A stretch of 64,000 nt of DNA from the NCBI GenBank assembly GCA_019636095.1, contig JAHBYF010000001.1, positions 434,001-498,000 on the forward strand, read 5' to 3'. A program made the translations under genes and the position numbers. The notes below the pieces were generated by a model. That model did no database searches. It was not told the DNA's origin and saw only the letters and a program-made list of their open reading frames with translations. This document shows positions 53,621-63,090 of the stretch, one piece after another; positions within the stretch are counted from its first letter, which is position 1, and each line of letters starts with the position of its first letter. Origin of the DNA: Hyphomonadaceae bacterium. Its GTDB lineage: Bacteria > Pseudomonadota > Alphaproteobacteria > Caulobacterales > Aquidulcibacteraceae.

Positions 53621-54441
53621 AGGGCTTTGATCATGTCGCAAAGCAGGTCGCGCTCGCGAGCGGTGGCGGCGGGATTGTAGCGCACGCGCGGGTCTTCGGC
53701 GTTTTCATCCTCGAACGCATGTGTAGCGTTTTCAAACAGGATGATCTCCATTGGCGCGCCGCGGGCGCGTTGGCGCTCAAGCGCTGCGCGTGACGAGCCG
53801 ACAATGTAGTCGCGTTGGGCGATGATGGCCGTGCTTCGCGGCGCGACGCGCCAGTCGCGGTGGCCGGTGTAGGTGCCGACGCCGGTATAAGGATAGACGA
53901 TCATCGTCGCTTCGAGCCCTCGGAGAGGCTCGCCCTGCAAATCTTCTAGTCCCGTGGCGCGGCGCATCTCTTCGCCCGTTCGAAGAGCTAAGGCGTCCAT
54001 GATGGTCCAGCCGCCATGGCTCCAGCCGATAGCGCTGATGCGGTCGCCGTCCGCCCAGGGTTGGCGGCGGACCCACGCGATGGTGGCATAGAGATCGCCC
54101 GCCCGTTCACGCCCTTGCAGGCGCGCACCTGTGCAAACCGTGGCGAAGGCTGCCATGCGACTGATGCGGCGTGGCGCGAAGGAGTCAACAACTACCGCCG
54201 TGGCGCCGGCCGCGGCGGCGGCGTCGGCCATGTTCTCGATAAAGGGACGCGGACCGCCGCAGCCGTGCAGCATGATTACCACGGGGGCTCTTGCGCCGCC
54301 TGTATTCTCCGGGTGGCGGATAATGTAGTGCGGTTCAAGCCGTGCGATACGCTGGTCGACCGTTTCCGCGAACGCCTGAACCGGCATGAGCAATCCCAAC
54401 ACCACAAGAGCTAGGGCCAAAATGGGGGCGCGATGTCTCAT
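53617..54441 (-). CDS. secreted alpha/beta hydrolase, dienelactone-hydrolase-like
   Basis: 274 residues. Signal peptide (cleavage after AFA-E near 25-26). VIMLHGCGGPRP gives the oxyanion loop, GWSHGG the nucleophile elbow, and NATHAFED the catalytic His. The order and spacing match the dienelactone hydrolase group of alpha/beta hydrolases. Periplasmic or outer location is expected; the substrate is unknown. The ATG at 54441 starts a proper signal; a frame to 54501 would overlap the divergent peroxidase start. Confidence 0.9.
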   Translation of the reverse strand: MRHRAPILALALVVLGLLMPVQAFAETVDQRIARLEPHYIIRHPENTGGARAPVVIMLHGCGGPRPFIENMADAAAAAGATAVVVDSFAPRRISRMAAFATVCTGARLQGRERAGDLYATIAWVRRQPWADGDRISAIGWSHGGWTIMDALALRTGEEMRRATGLEDLQGEPLRGLEATMIVYPYTGVGTYTGHRDWRVAPRSTAIIAQRDYIVGSSRAALERQRARGAPMEIILFENATHAFEDENAEDPRVRYNPAATARERDLLCDMIKAL

Positions 54442-54499
54442 CGCACAAGTCTGGCGCTCCGAGCGCCGTTGCGCCAGACTGCCGAAGGAGTTCTCTGAC

Positions 54500-55192
54500 A
54501 TGTCTGTGACCCGCTACATCCTAGCCGTCGCCGCCCTGTTAGCGCTAGCCGCCTGCAACCGCGCGCCGCCGGCGCCATCGGCAGAAATATCCGCCGAGCG
54601 CGCTGCTGCGGTGACCGCAGCGGTCGAAGAGCAGCGTGTAAAATTCGCCGCGGCGCCTGATCCGGCTCAGGCAGATCGCGCGACGGCGTATCAGTTCTCA
54701 TTCAATGGCCTCTGGACCGATCATGTGCCAATGACAGCATTTGAGGGCGATGTTGTGATGGTCGTGAACACGGCTTCACGCTGTGGGTTCACACCGCAAT
54801 ATGAAGGCTTGCAGCAGATCTACGATGAGTACCACGCGCAGGGCTTCGACATCGTCGGCGTGCCGGCGAACAACTTTGCTGGGCAGGAGCCCGGTTCGGC
54901 CGAAGAGATTCAGCAATTCTGCACGCTGAACTATGGCGTCACCTTCCCGATGGCGGCGAAGACGGATGTTGTCGGTGCGGCGCGCCATCCGTTCTACGCC
55001 TGGGCGGAGCAGCAAATCGGCGAAGGCGCAGTGCCGCAGTGGAACTTCCATAAGATCCTGATTGGTCGTGACGGTCACATCATTGCCGCCTTCCCGACCC
55101 GCACGGAGCCAACATCGGAAGACGTGCGCAACGCGATCACGGCAGCGCTAGCGGTGCAAAACACGGCGCCCGCAACGTCGTCGCTGCGTTGA
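54500..55192 (+). CDS. lipoprotein glutathione peroxidase
   Basis: 230 residues. The N-terminus is a lipoprotein signal with LALAAC (C19), so the enzyme is probably membrane-anchored in the periplasm, unusual for a family that is mostly cytoplasmic. An Ala-rich linker leads to the peroxidase domain: catalytic Cys95 in NTASRCGFT, PANNFAGQEPGS, and WNFHKILIGRDG. It reduces hydroperoxides with thiol donors. AAGGAG lies upstream of the ATG. Confidence 0.92.
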   Translation: MSVTRYILAVAALLALAACNRAPPAPSAEISAERAAAVTAAVEEQRVKFAAAPDPAQADRATAYQFSFNGLWTDHVPMTAFEGDVVMVVNTASRCGFTPQYEGLQQIYDEYHAQGFDIVGVPANNFAGQEPGSAEEIQQFCTLNYGVTFPMAAKTDVVGAARHPFYAWAEQQIGEGAVPQWNFHKILIGRDGHIIAAFPTRTEPTSEDVRNAITAALAVQNTAPATSSLR

Positions 55193-55209
55193 GCGTTTGT
55201 GCGTGGCGT

Positions 55210-55289
55210 CGCCCTTTCGACGAACTCAGGGTGACGCCAATCTTTGCACCGGTATCCAAGTTCGCGTCAGCCTGAGCTTGTCGAAGGCG
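55210..55289. repeat. inverted CTTCGACAAGCTCAGG-type intergenic repeat
   Basis: CTTTCGACGAACTCAGGGTGACG (first arm, 55214-55236) and CGTCAGCCTGAGCTTGTCGAAGGCG (second arm, 55265-55289) form an imperfect inverted repeat around a 28-base spacer. The motif CTTCGACAAGCTCAGGxTGA is a widespread dispersed repeat of alphaproteobacterial genomes. Only this one site was found in the window. It lies between the peroxidase gene and the convergent purH. Confidence 0.75.
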
Positions 55290-55295
55290 AAGCGC

Positions 55296-56882
55296 TCAGT
55301 GCCTAAAGTGCCGCATGCCGGTGAAGGCCATCGCGATGCCGGCTTCGTCGGCAGCTTTGATCACGTCTTCGTCGCGGATTGAGCCGCCGGGCTGAATGAC
55401 GCTGGTTGCGCCGGCCTCAACCGCTTGCAGCAATCCATCCGGGAACGGGAAGAACGCGTCGGACGCGCAGGCTGAGCCTGTTGCGAGCGAAGCAGGGAGC
55501 TTGGCCATCTCAGCCGCTTCACCGGCGCGCAACGCGGCGATACGCGCCGAGTCGCGGCGGTTCATTTGCCCCGCGCCGATGCCGGCGGTTTGGCCGTTTT
55601 TCGCGAAGATAATCGCGTTCGACTTCACGTGCTTGCAGACGGTGAAGGCGAATAGCATGTCGTTGATCTGCGCGTCGGTTGGCTGCTTCTTGGTGACGAT
55701 CTTGAGATCGGCGCGCGTGACCTGGCCAATGTCGCGGTTCTGAACCAGGAAGCCGCCGGCGATCGTTTTGTAGGAGAGGCCGGGCGCGGAAGGGTCAGGC
55801 AGGCCACCCGTCACGAGCAGGCGTAGGTTCTTCTTCTTTGCGAACACTGCCACCGCATCCTCGTCCGCCTCGGGCGCGATGACGACTTCGGTAAAGATTT
55901 CCGCGATCGCTTCAGCAGCGGCTTTATCCAAACGTTGGTTCAGCGCCACGATGCCGCCGAACGCTGACACTGGATCGCACTCAAGCGCGCGCTTGTAAGC
56001 ATCCACGAGCGAGCTGCCGAGCGCGACGCCGCACGGATTGGCGTGCTTGATGATCGCAACCGCCGGCCCGTCCTTCGGATCGAACTCAGCCACCAATTCG
56101 AACGCCGCGTCGGTGTCGTTTAGATTGTTGTAGCTCAGCTCCTTGCCTTGGAGTTGCGTCGCAGTGGCGACACCGAAGCGCTTTTCGCCGGTGACGTAGA
56201 ACGCCGCGTTCTGGTGCGGGTTTTCGCCGTAGCGCAGCGATTGCTTCAACTTGCCGCCGAGCGCGCGATAGGCGGGCGCCTTGTCTTCCAGCTGCTCCGC
56301 ATACCAAGCCGAGATCGCTGCATCGTACGCGCCCGTGCGCGCGAAGGCCTTGGCCGAGAGCTTCTTGCGCAGCGCCAACGTCGTGCCGCCATGCGCCTCC
56401 GCCTCTTCCAAAATCGCGGCCATGTCTTCCGCGTCGGTGGCGACGGCGATCCAGCCGTAATTCTTCGCCGCCGCGCGGATCATCGCCGGGCCGCCAATAT
56501 CGATGTTCTCGATGCAGGTTTCGAAATCGGCGCCGCGCGCGACCGTGGCTTCGAACGGGTAGAGGTTCACGTAAAGAACGTCGAAGCCCTCGATGCCGTG
56601 CTCCTTCATCGCGGCGACGTGGTCTTTATTGTCACGCAGCGCGAGCAGACCGCCGTGCACCTTTGGGTGCAGCGTCTTCACGCGGCCATCCATCATTTCG
56701 GGGAAATTGGTGACGGAAGAAACGTCCTCAACCGCCATGCCCGCATCTGCAATCGCCTTGTGTGTGCCGCCAGTGGAAATGAGCTTCGCACCGAGCGCTG
56801 AGAGCGCCTTGGCGTGGTCGATCAGACCCGTCTTGTCCGAAACCGAAATGAGCGCGCGCTTGATGGGGAGAATGTCGGTCAT
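55296..56882 (-). CDS. purH: bifunctional AICAR formyltransferase/IMP cyclohydrolase
   Basis: 528 residues. N-terminal IMP cyclohydrolase domain ([42 protein letters not shown]), and a C-terminal formyltransferase domain with [11 protein letters not shown] and the late [23 protein letters not shown] and GMRHFRH end. It catalyses the last two steps of purine synthesis. Length is normal. It stands alone, 60 bases from the following gene on the same strand. Confidence 0.98.
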   Translation of the reverse strand: MTDILPIKRALISVSDKTGLIDHAKALSALGAKLISTGGTHKAIADAGMAVEDVSSVTNFPEMMDGRVKTLHPKVHGGLLALRDNKDHVAAMKEHGIEGFDVLYVNLYPFEATVARGADFETCIENIDIGGPAMIRAAAKNYGWIAVATDAEDMAAILEEAEAHGGTTLALRKKLSAKAFARTGAYDAAISAWYAEQLEDKAPAYRALGGKLKQSLRYGENPHQNAAFYVTGEKRFGVATATQLQGKELSYNNLNDTDAAFELVAEFDPKDGPAVAIIKHANPCGVALGSSLVDAYKRALECDPVSAFGGIVALNQRLDKAAAEAIAEIFTEVVIAPEADEDAVAVFAKKKNLRLLVTGGLPDPSAPGLSYKTIAGGFLVQNRDIGQVTRADLKIVTKKQPTDAQINDMLFAFTVCKHVKSNAIIFAKNGQTAGIGAGQMNRRDSARIAALRAGEAAEMAKLPASLATGSACASDAFFPFPDGLLQAVEAGATSVIQPGGSIRDEDVIKAADEAGIAMAFTGMRHFRH

Positions 56883-56942
56883 GCGCGCGCTTCTAAGGGA
56901 TTCTCGCGCAAAAGCGGAGTCGCGGAGCGATTCTGACGCAGG

Positions 56943-58097
56943 TCAGCGTTGGTCGTTCTGCAGCTCAGGGTAGATCCACCAGAACGGGAAATCGGTATCG
57001 CCGAGAACCAGCTGGACAATCTCCGGATAGATCATTTCGGCGCGGACGCTGTTGCCAAGCAGAATCAGGCAGCGTTGCCGGCGTTCGGCGCAGACCACCA
57101 GGTTGCCGGTCCAGTCGTTGTGTCCGCCTTTCGAGAAATAGAGGTCGTTTGGACCGTTCCAGGTTTCTCCGACGAAAGAGGCCGAGAGGTTGGAGGCTTC
57201 GCCGCGCGTGTCGGTCGTGTTGAAGAATTGAATGGTTGGGAATTTCTGCGCAGTGCGAATTGGGAACTGGGCGCGCACCCATTCAGCGCGAGCCGCGGGC
57301 GAGAGTCCTTCGCCGGCGAGCATGCCTTGCCACATGCGCGCTTGGTCCGCGATCGTCGTGTCCATTGAGCCGGCGGCGGCGACATTGTCGCGATGGTCGT
57401 GTGGCTCGAAAGTGCCGTCCATCGCATAACCGTCGGCGAGATTGCTGGCGAAGTCGTCGCGCCATTGCATGGACGAGCGTGTCATGCCGAAGCGATCAAA
57501 CACGCGGCGCTGCATTTCCGCACCGACATCGAGTCCGAGACCTTGCTCAAGAACGATCTGTAAAATCCAGATACCCTCGTTGGAGTAGGCGTAGTGCTCG
57601 CCCGGCGTGAAGTGGAAGCGCAACTTTTGATCGGGCTCCAGGAACCGCATGTTCGCCAGGCCGCTGCGGTGTGTGAGCAGGATGCGCGGCGTCAGTTGAC
57701 GCCAGCGTTCGTCGCCGGCGAGGTCGGTGTAATCTTCGTATTCAGGTAGCGGACGCGGCAGATACTCTGCGATCGAGCGATCAAGATCGATGCGGCCTTC
57801 GTCAACCAGCTGCATGACCATATAGGAGAACGCCGCCTTGGTGATCGACGCGCCGTACATGATCGTATCGGTTTGCAAGGGCAGCGCATTTTCGCGATTG
57901 CGTAGGCCGTATGCGCTGACACGGGTGATCTCTCCGTGATCGATGATCGCCATTGCCATGCCGACAACGTGTTCGCGCGCCATCAAAGCTTCAATGCGTG
58001 CGTCCAGGGCGGCGGCGTCGAGGTGCTGCGTTGCGGGCAGCGAGCCGGTAGCGCAGCCCGCGAGGGCTGCGGCGAAGATTAGTGCTGAAAGTTTCAT
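56943..58097 (-). CDS. lipoprotein serine hydrolase of the beta-lactamase fold
   Basis: 384 residues. Lipobox LAGC (C15) after a short signal, so it is a membrane-attached periplasmic lipoprotein. The catalytic set is SITK (S84, K87) and YSN (Y171-N173), followed by a possible third motif in SKGGHNDWTG. A beta-lactamase, DD-peptidase or esterase role is possible. Seven bases separate it from the membrane-anchored XRE gene upstream, so the regulator and the hydrolase are co-expressed. Confidence 0.9.
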   Translation of the reverse strand: MKLSALIFAAALAGCATGSLPATQHLDAAALDARIEALMAREHVVGMAMAIIDHGEITRVSAYGLRNRENALPLQTDTIMYGASITKAAFSYMVMQLVDEGRIDLDRSIAEYLPRPLPEYEDYTDLAGDERWRQLTPRILLTHRSGLANMRFLEPDQKLRFHFTPGEHYAYSNEGIWILQIVLEQGLGLDVGAEMQRRVFDRFGMTRSSMQWRDDFASNLADGYAMDGTFEPHDHRDNVAAAGSMDTTIADQARMWQGMLAGEGLSPAARAEWVRAQFPIRTAQKFPTIQFFNTTDTRGEASNLSASFVGETWNGPNDLYFSKGGHNDWTGNLVVCAERRQRCLILLGNSVRAEMIYPEIVQLVLGDTDFPFWWIYPELQNDQR

Positions 58098-58104
58098 TAT
58101 GTCC

Positions 58105-58782
58105 TCAGGGTCTGCGCCAACTGATGAAGAAGCATCCAAGCCCGCCGATGATCAGCGCAAAGCCTGGGATGAGGGCCCAGCCAAATTTGGCTGGGACAAG
58201 AACTGCGTTGGCGCCGACGAGGCGCCACTCGCGGCGGCCTTCGGGCACGGTTTCGGTGAAGGCCGGGCCACGCATTTCGGGGATGAAGATTTGCCGCTCG
58301 TCAATGCGCGCGCGGAGTTGCGCATTGTCCTCCACGTCGTCGAAGATGCTTGAACTTTCGCCGGGGCGGATCACGCCTTCCGATTGGTAGGTGTAGTGGG
58401 TGGCGGCGCCGCCGCGATCGACTTGCGCGAGGCCGACGAGGCCGCCGCCGAGAATGAGGGCGCCGAGACCGGCATAGAGCCAGCGGCGCGTGATTGAGCG
58501 CGTGTCATGCTCGCGTTGGAGCAGATGTTTGCGGACGGCTTCGATTTCGCGGAGGCGATCGAGTTCCGCAGGGTAGAGGGCGCCCACCATGGCTTCGGTG
58601 TCCAGGTCGAAAGCCTCGACCAGACGCTGATAGACGTCCTCGGACGGAAACGATTTTCCGGTCTCCAGCTTGGACAAATAGGATTGCTCGATTTGGGCTT
58701 TGGCGGCCGCGTCGGGCTGTGTCCATCCAAGCTCAGTGCGCCGGTTCTTGAGGTACTCGCCGAATTTCATGGGTCCAGTCAT
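58105..58782 (-). CDS. membrane-anchored XRE family transcriptional regulator
   Basis: 225 residues. A helix-turn-helix (about 8-60: YLKNRRTELGWTQPDAAAK, SYLSKLETGKSFPS) at the N-terminus, then a linker helix (ELDRLREIEAVRKHLLQREH), a membrane segment (about 101-118), an extracytoplasmic stretch with ESSSIFDDVEDNAQLRARIDE, and a second hydrophobic segment (about 199-217). A DNA-binding domain fixed to the membrane suggests direct signal sensing. ATG at 58782 or 58770 could be the start. Confidence 0.85.
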   Translation of the reverse strand: MTGPMKFGEYLKNRRTELGWTQPDAAAKAQIEQSYLSKLETGKSFPSEDVYQRLVEAFDLDTEAMVGALYPAELDRLREIEAVRKHLLQREHDTRSITRRWLYAGLGALILGGGLVGLAQVDRGGAATHYTYQSEGVIRPGESSSIFDDVEDNAQLRARIDERQIFIPEMRGPAFTETVPEGRREWRLVGANAVLVPAKFGWALIPGFALIIGGLGCFFISWRRP

Positions 58783-58901
58783 CGGCAGGAATGCCTTGAA
58801 TACAACTGGAATAATCGGGAATAGCCAGGAATTTGGAGCGCGGACGGATCGGTCTCAGTTGCCTGAGGTCTCAAGCTGCGCTGGGGCGTTCTTCGGAGAC
58901 A

Positions 58902-59951
58902 TCAAGCATCGCCGCGCACACGCGCATGTAGGCGCGAAAGTTCCCATAAATCGTTGCGCGTAAACCCAAGCGGCGCCGCAAGCGCGGCGAGCGTGGTTTT
59001 ACCCAGGCGATGCTCCAAGGCGCCGAGTCTTGCGAACTTTTCCTTGTCGCTCTCGGTCGGTGCAACCGACTGTCCGGATTGTGCGGCATGAATGAGTTCT
59101 TCCGCGCGCAGGATAAGCTCAGTCTTAAGTTCGACATAGGCGCGCGCGTCCTCCGCCCGATCGCCGAGCCGCGCAGCAATGGCGGCGATCTGTTGGCCGC
59201 GCGGGGTATCCGTGAAATGGCCGGCGCGAATTTCTGCCAGCATGTTTTCATGCGCGATCCGATCGGCGGCAAGCCATTGCTGGGTGGCGTGGTCGCTCCG
59301 GATCAGGGCGAGGAAGATGGCGGCGGGCGCCAACAGCAGCGTGAGCGCCATAATGACGAGGGGCTGCCCGGGGAAGTGATTGAAAGTTGAGTGGATGGCC
59401 ATTGCAACCAGCAAGCCCGGCGCGAACAACAACGGATTGAACCGATAGTGCGCGGCGGAACTCTCGGCTTGGCGCTCGGTCATTTCGTGCGAGATGATTG
59501 CGAAGATGGCGGTTGCGCCTCCGTGCATGATCGCGGTGCCGAAGCCGCGGACGATCCACGCCGATACGTTGGCGTTGGTGATTGTGAAGAGATACCAGAT
59601 GTTCTCGATCACCGAGAACCCGGCGCCGACGGCAAATCCCGCAATCGCGGCGTCGACCTTAAAGCCAAGGCGGTTGCGCGCGTAGAGGTAGATGATCGGC
59701 GCGGCCTTCAGGCTTTCTTCGATGATTGGCGAGACATATCGGGTGTAGGAGCTAAACCCGATCGGAAAGCCGTCCATGACGCGCCAGTTGGCGAGGAAGC
59801 TTAGCGCCGCGACCGCGCCGCCGGCGCCCAGCAAGACTGCGATTTCGCGCGCACTGATGAGGTTGAAGGCATCGAGACGATCGAAGACGATAAGCAAAAG
59901 CACCACAGGTGCGATGGCGATAAGCGCCTTTACGATCAGATCGGTGTCCAT
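58902..59951 (-). CDS. PrsW family glutamic intramembrane protease
   Basis: 349 residues. Several membrane segments and the PrsW active-site motifs: PIIEESLKA (the EExxK pair), GFSVIENIWY, HGGATAIFAI and a late HSTFNHF. PrsW enzymes cut within membranes, e.g. anti-sigma factors. A C-terminal cytoplasmic domain of ~130 residues (from about 220) is not part of the usual core. Its ATG overlaps the stop of the exported metallopeptidase gene by one base (TGATG), so the pair is co-translated. Confidence 0.87.
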   Translation of the reverse strand: MDTDLIVKALIAIAPVVLLLIVFDRLDAFNLISAREIAVLLGAGGAVAALSFLANWRVMDGFPIGFSSYTRYVSPIIEESLKAAPIIYLYARNRLGFKVDAAIAGFAVGAGFSVIENIWYLFTITNANVSAWIVRGFGTAIMHGGATAIFAIISHEMTERQAESSAAHYRFNPLLFAPGLLVAMAIHSTFNHFPGQPLVIMALTLLLAPAAIFLALIRSDHATQQWLAADRIAHENMLAEIRAGHFTDTPRGQQIAAIAARLGDRAEDARAYVELKTELILRAEELIHAAQSGQSVAPTESDKEKFARLGALEHRLGKTTLAALAAPLGFTRNDLWELSRLHARVRGDA

Positions 59952-62900
59952 CACATGATCTTTAGCGAAACCAACACTTCATCGCTTGCGGCGTCACCAT
60001 CCTCGAATCCGCGCGCGTAGCCGAGAGAGAATGTCATTGGCAGGCGATGCGCAACGGTGAAATTCCAATCGGTCTGGACGCCCAACGTTTGCAACGACCG
60101 GCGCGCGCCAAACCGCGGTTCAGCCTCCAGTGCGCCGGCGAAGAGGGCGGGCCGCATAGAACTTAGGAAAAGGCTGGCGACGCCGACATCTTCGAAGCGC
60201 ACCGGCGGCAGATTGATTTCGCCCATGGCGCGGACAAAGGTTTGCGCTTCGATTTCGTTGATGTCGAAGCCGGGGAAGCTGTCGAACTCGCGGTAGCGTT
60301 TGACCTCGCGGTCGTCGACGTAGTTATTGCCAAAGGCGCCCATGTACCAGGCGCTGAGCGGGCTTGTATCCTCGCCGCCAACCGTTCCGGCCGCCGTGTA
60401 GAGCCAGATCGAAGAATTGTTGAGCGGTAGCGGCACGCCAAAATCGACGCCGCCGCGGATGCTTGGGAACGTGTCGCCATTGGCGTGGTCGGCGCCGAGC
60501 GCAACATTCCACCGCCAGCCGCGCTCGTGATCGACAGCGCCGAGCGAGCGCGTGGTGTTGGTGTAACTCCACTCCGCGTTGACTGACGCTAGTTCGTCGA
60601 ATGAGGTCGAGATTTCCTGTGCCGACGGCAGCGTATCGAGGCCGGCGTAGTAGGCGGCGTCGATATGGAAATCGAGTTGCCGTGGCGGATCGTAGATAAG
60701 GGAGTTGTGATAGCCGACAATGAAGGCGTCGCCGGCGCGCGCGCGCTCGGTCGGGCCGAAAAGATCGTAGAAATCGGCGTCATTGTGCCAGTAGCGGAAA
60801 TTCCAGCGCAGCGTCTTGTATTCGAGATCGAAGTGCCAGTCCTGATCTTCGAACGGCGAATCCGGCAAGTAGGACAGCGTCACATGCAGCTGGTTGAACT
60901 GCAGCGGATCTTCGAACACGGCGTGATAGCCGATCGCTGCGCGCCCGCGATAGCCTTCGACGACTGGATATGCGGCGCCGAGATGCATCTCATCGCGCGG
61001 CACGTAATGGCCCTGTTCAGTGATGAGACTGTCGAGATCGATATTCGACGGTGAGCCGGCGGCCCAAGTGGTGACCACCGGATGCGTCTCGGCAATTTCT
61101 GTTCCCAGGAAGCGCACCGTGCCCAGATCATCGAGCGGCTCAGGCTGGATCACGCCCGGGCGGAAACCGGCGCCGGTGTATTCGTAGACGATAAGCGATC
61201 CGTCGTTTTGCGGAATCGGCCGGAAGAAACCTGTCTCGGCGTTGGAAACAGCTTCGACATCCTGTGTCGCAATCTCGAAGCGGAAGATGTTCGAGACGCC
61301 GGTATAGTACGCGCTGCCGAACAGGTAGCGGTTATCCGGCGAAAAGACGAAACCCTCGGGCGTGGATGAGCCAAGATTGAAGCTGGCCATCGGTGTCGGC
61401 GTTACACCGGGCGTGAGGTCGGCGATGCGGAAAACCTGCACCGATTGATCGCCGTTGATCTCGCCCATCGAGGCCGAAAGCATCTGTCCGTCAGAGGAGA
61501 TGTCGAGGTCGAACGGCATGCGGCCGAACGGGAACGTGTAAATCTGATTCCAGCTTGTGTACGGCTCAGGGATGCGCACCAGCGTGACGTAACCGTTGAG
61601 GTGGCGAAGTCCCCAGAGGGAGCGATCGGCAGGATTGAAGACGATGTCGCCGATCCGCGCATCGCGCAGCACCATGTGTTCTTCGCCCGTGTCGACATCA
61701 AGCTGCATGATATCGCGATAGGCGTAGTTGTCCGTCGTGTACCAAGCCGTATTGCTCGCCGGGTCGTAGGCAAGCGAGGTGACGCGATAGAGCATCGCGC
61801 CTTTGATGTCGGTGAGGTGGCGAATGTCGCCGCTGCCGGGCGAGAGCACGCCGATGTGGCCGATGACGCCCGGATAGCGGAATGCGCCGACAATGTCGCC
61901 GGTGCGGGGATCGACAAACGTGCGCGACACCGATCCCAATGCGCGTGGCGATAGTGGTGTCACCGGCGTCAGCGGATGCGCGCGTAGAGCGTCGAGATTT
62001 GCGCTCTGGAATTCATGCTCCCAGGCGATCCAGTCGCGCCATGCCTGGCGAAGCGGCACATTGAACACGTGGCGAAACTGCGCTTGGTAATAGGCCTCGC
62101 TGCCTTCGTCGCGACGCAGCCACTGAACGACTTGTTCGGGTGAGTAATGCTGCGCCAGATACGAGAAGAACCGCGTTCCATAGAGGTAGTCGTTCACGCC
62201 GACCTGGAAATCGACATGGATGCCTTCGGACTCAAGCCCGACCGGTGAATAGAAGTGCGCGTCGTCGCGCACCATCGAGCGGAACACCATCTCGTCATAG
62301 GCGCCTTGCGCGCGCCCGAAACCGCCGGCCATCCATGTTTCCATGAACACGGCGCTGCCTTCGAGATACCAGCGAGGTACATTCACGCGCGGCGTTGCGA
62401 GATAATTGTAGAGGATGGATTCTGGGTGTTCCTGCACCGCCATCGGCTTGCCGCCGAGCACGCGCCGCCAAAAGGCGTCGCGGCTATTCCACACATCCAT
62501 GGTCGCGACGTGTGTGAGTTCGTGGTTCGTCAGCGTGAAGAAGCGCTCGCCGGGACTGAAGGTCTCGTAGGCGAGGCTGAGCGGGGCGATATCGATCAGC
62601 AGCGCATTGTTCGGCGATGCGCGCGCGGCTGCGTTGCCGTAATCGCCAAAGTCTTTGAGCAGCAGCGTAACCTGATCCCAAGGTTGCCAGCCGAAAATGC
62701 GCTGCTCGAAATTGAAAGCGTTCTCGAAGCTGCGGCCGACATATGGCGTGAGATAAGTCTCTGACGGATCGAAATAGAGGAGCCGTAGATGCTCGGTCTC
62801 CAGCACTGAGAGATCAATCAGCGGGATATCGTCGGGGTCGCGGCTCGGCAGCGGCGGCTCAGGCGGTGGCGCGTCCTCGGCGATGGGCGCCGCCGTTGTC

Positions 62901-63022
62901 TCTGGCGTCTCTGGAGCTTGGGTAAGAGTCGGCTCTTGGACGCCAGAATCGGTCTGCGCATGAGCAGAAGCGATCGACGCGAGCGTCAGAGCCGTTGCGC
63001 AGAAGAGCGTGCGGATCCCCAT
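59951..63022 (-). CDS. exported HEXXH metallopeptidase with beta-propeller and probable outer-membrane barrel
   Basis: 1,023 residues. Signal peptide (about 1-22), Pro-rich linker (about 36-66), then a peptidase-MA-like domain with H167-ELT-H171 and a third ligand E221 in RWYLEGSA. A region of repeated blades (about 370-650: DIRHLTDIKGAMLYRVTSLAYDP, FVFSPDNRYLFGSAYY) reads as a TolB-like propeller. The last ~350 residues are beta-rich, with aromatic-flanked strands (EDQDWHFDLEYKTLRWNFRYW) and end in SLKIM, like a barrel. The start at 63022 gives the signal; the frame to 63055 is rejected. Confidence 0.82.
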   Translation of the reverse strand: MGIRTLFCATALTLASIASAHAQTDSGVQEPTLTQAPETPETTAAPIAEDAPPPEPPLPSRDPDDIPLIDLSVLETEHLRLLYFDPSETYLTPYVGRSFENAFNFEQRIFGWQPWDQVTLLLKDFGDYGNAAARASPNNALLIDIAPLSLAYETFSPGERFFTLTNHELTHVATMDVWNSRDAFWRRVLGGKPMAVQEHPESILYNYLATPRVNVPRWYLEGSAVFMETWMAGGFGRAQGAYDEMVFRSMVRDDAHFYSPVGLESEGIHVDFQVGVNDYLYGTRFFSYLAQHYSPEQVVQWLRRDEGSEAYYQAQFRHVFNVPLRQAWRDWIAWEHEFQSANLDALRAHPLTPVTPLSPRALGSVSRTFVDPRTGDIVGAFRYPGVIGHIGVLSPGSGDIRHLTDIKGAMLYRVTSLAYDPASNTAWYTTDNYAYRDIMQLDVDTGEEHMVLRDARIGDIVFNPADRSLWGLRHLNGYVTLVRIPEPYTSWNQIYTFPFGRMPFDLDISSDGQMLSASMGEINGDQSVQVFRIADLTPGVTPTPMASFNLGSSTPEGFVFSPDNRYLFGSAYYTGVSNIFRFEIATQDVEAVSNAETGFFRPIPQNDGSLIVYEYTGAGFRPGVIQPEPLDDLGTVRFLGTEIAETHPVVTTWAAGSPSNIDLDSLITEQGHYVPRDEMHLGAAYPVVEGYRGRAAIGYHAVFEDPLQFNQLHVTLSYLPDSPFEDQDWHFDLEYKTLRWNFRYWHNDADFYDLFGPTERARAGDAFIVGYHNSLIYDPPRQLDFHIDAAYYAGLDTLPSAQEISTSFDELASVNAEWSYTNTTRSLGAVDHERGWRWNVALGADHANGDTFPSIRGGVDFGVPLPLNNSSIWLYTAAGTVGGEDTSPLSAWYMGAFGNNYVDDREVKRYREFDSFPGFDINEIEAQTFVRAMGEINLPPVRFEDVGVASLFLSSMRPALFAGALEAEPRFGARRSLQTLGVQTDWNFTVAHRLPMTFSLGYARGFEDGDAASDEVLVSLKIM

Positions 63023-63041
63023 CCCCTCCGAATAGCACGCC

Positions 63042-63081
63042 AAAAACGCAGACACGCCGCGTCTCGCTCGACGCGGCGTGT
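63042..63081 (-). terminator. intrinsic terminator of the decapeptide-repeat gene
   Basis: ACACGCCGCGTC (63052-63063) pairs perfectly with GACGCGGCGTGT (63070-63081) around a 6-base loop. On the minus strand the stem is followed by CTGCG and TTTTT (63046-63042). It lies 9 bases beyond the stop of the repeat gene and separates it from the metallopeptidase gene. Confidence 0.8.
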
Positions 63082-63090
63082 TGGTTTGCG

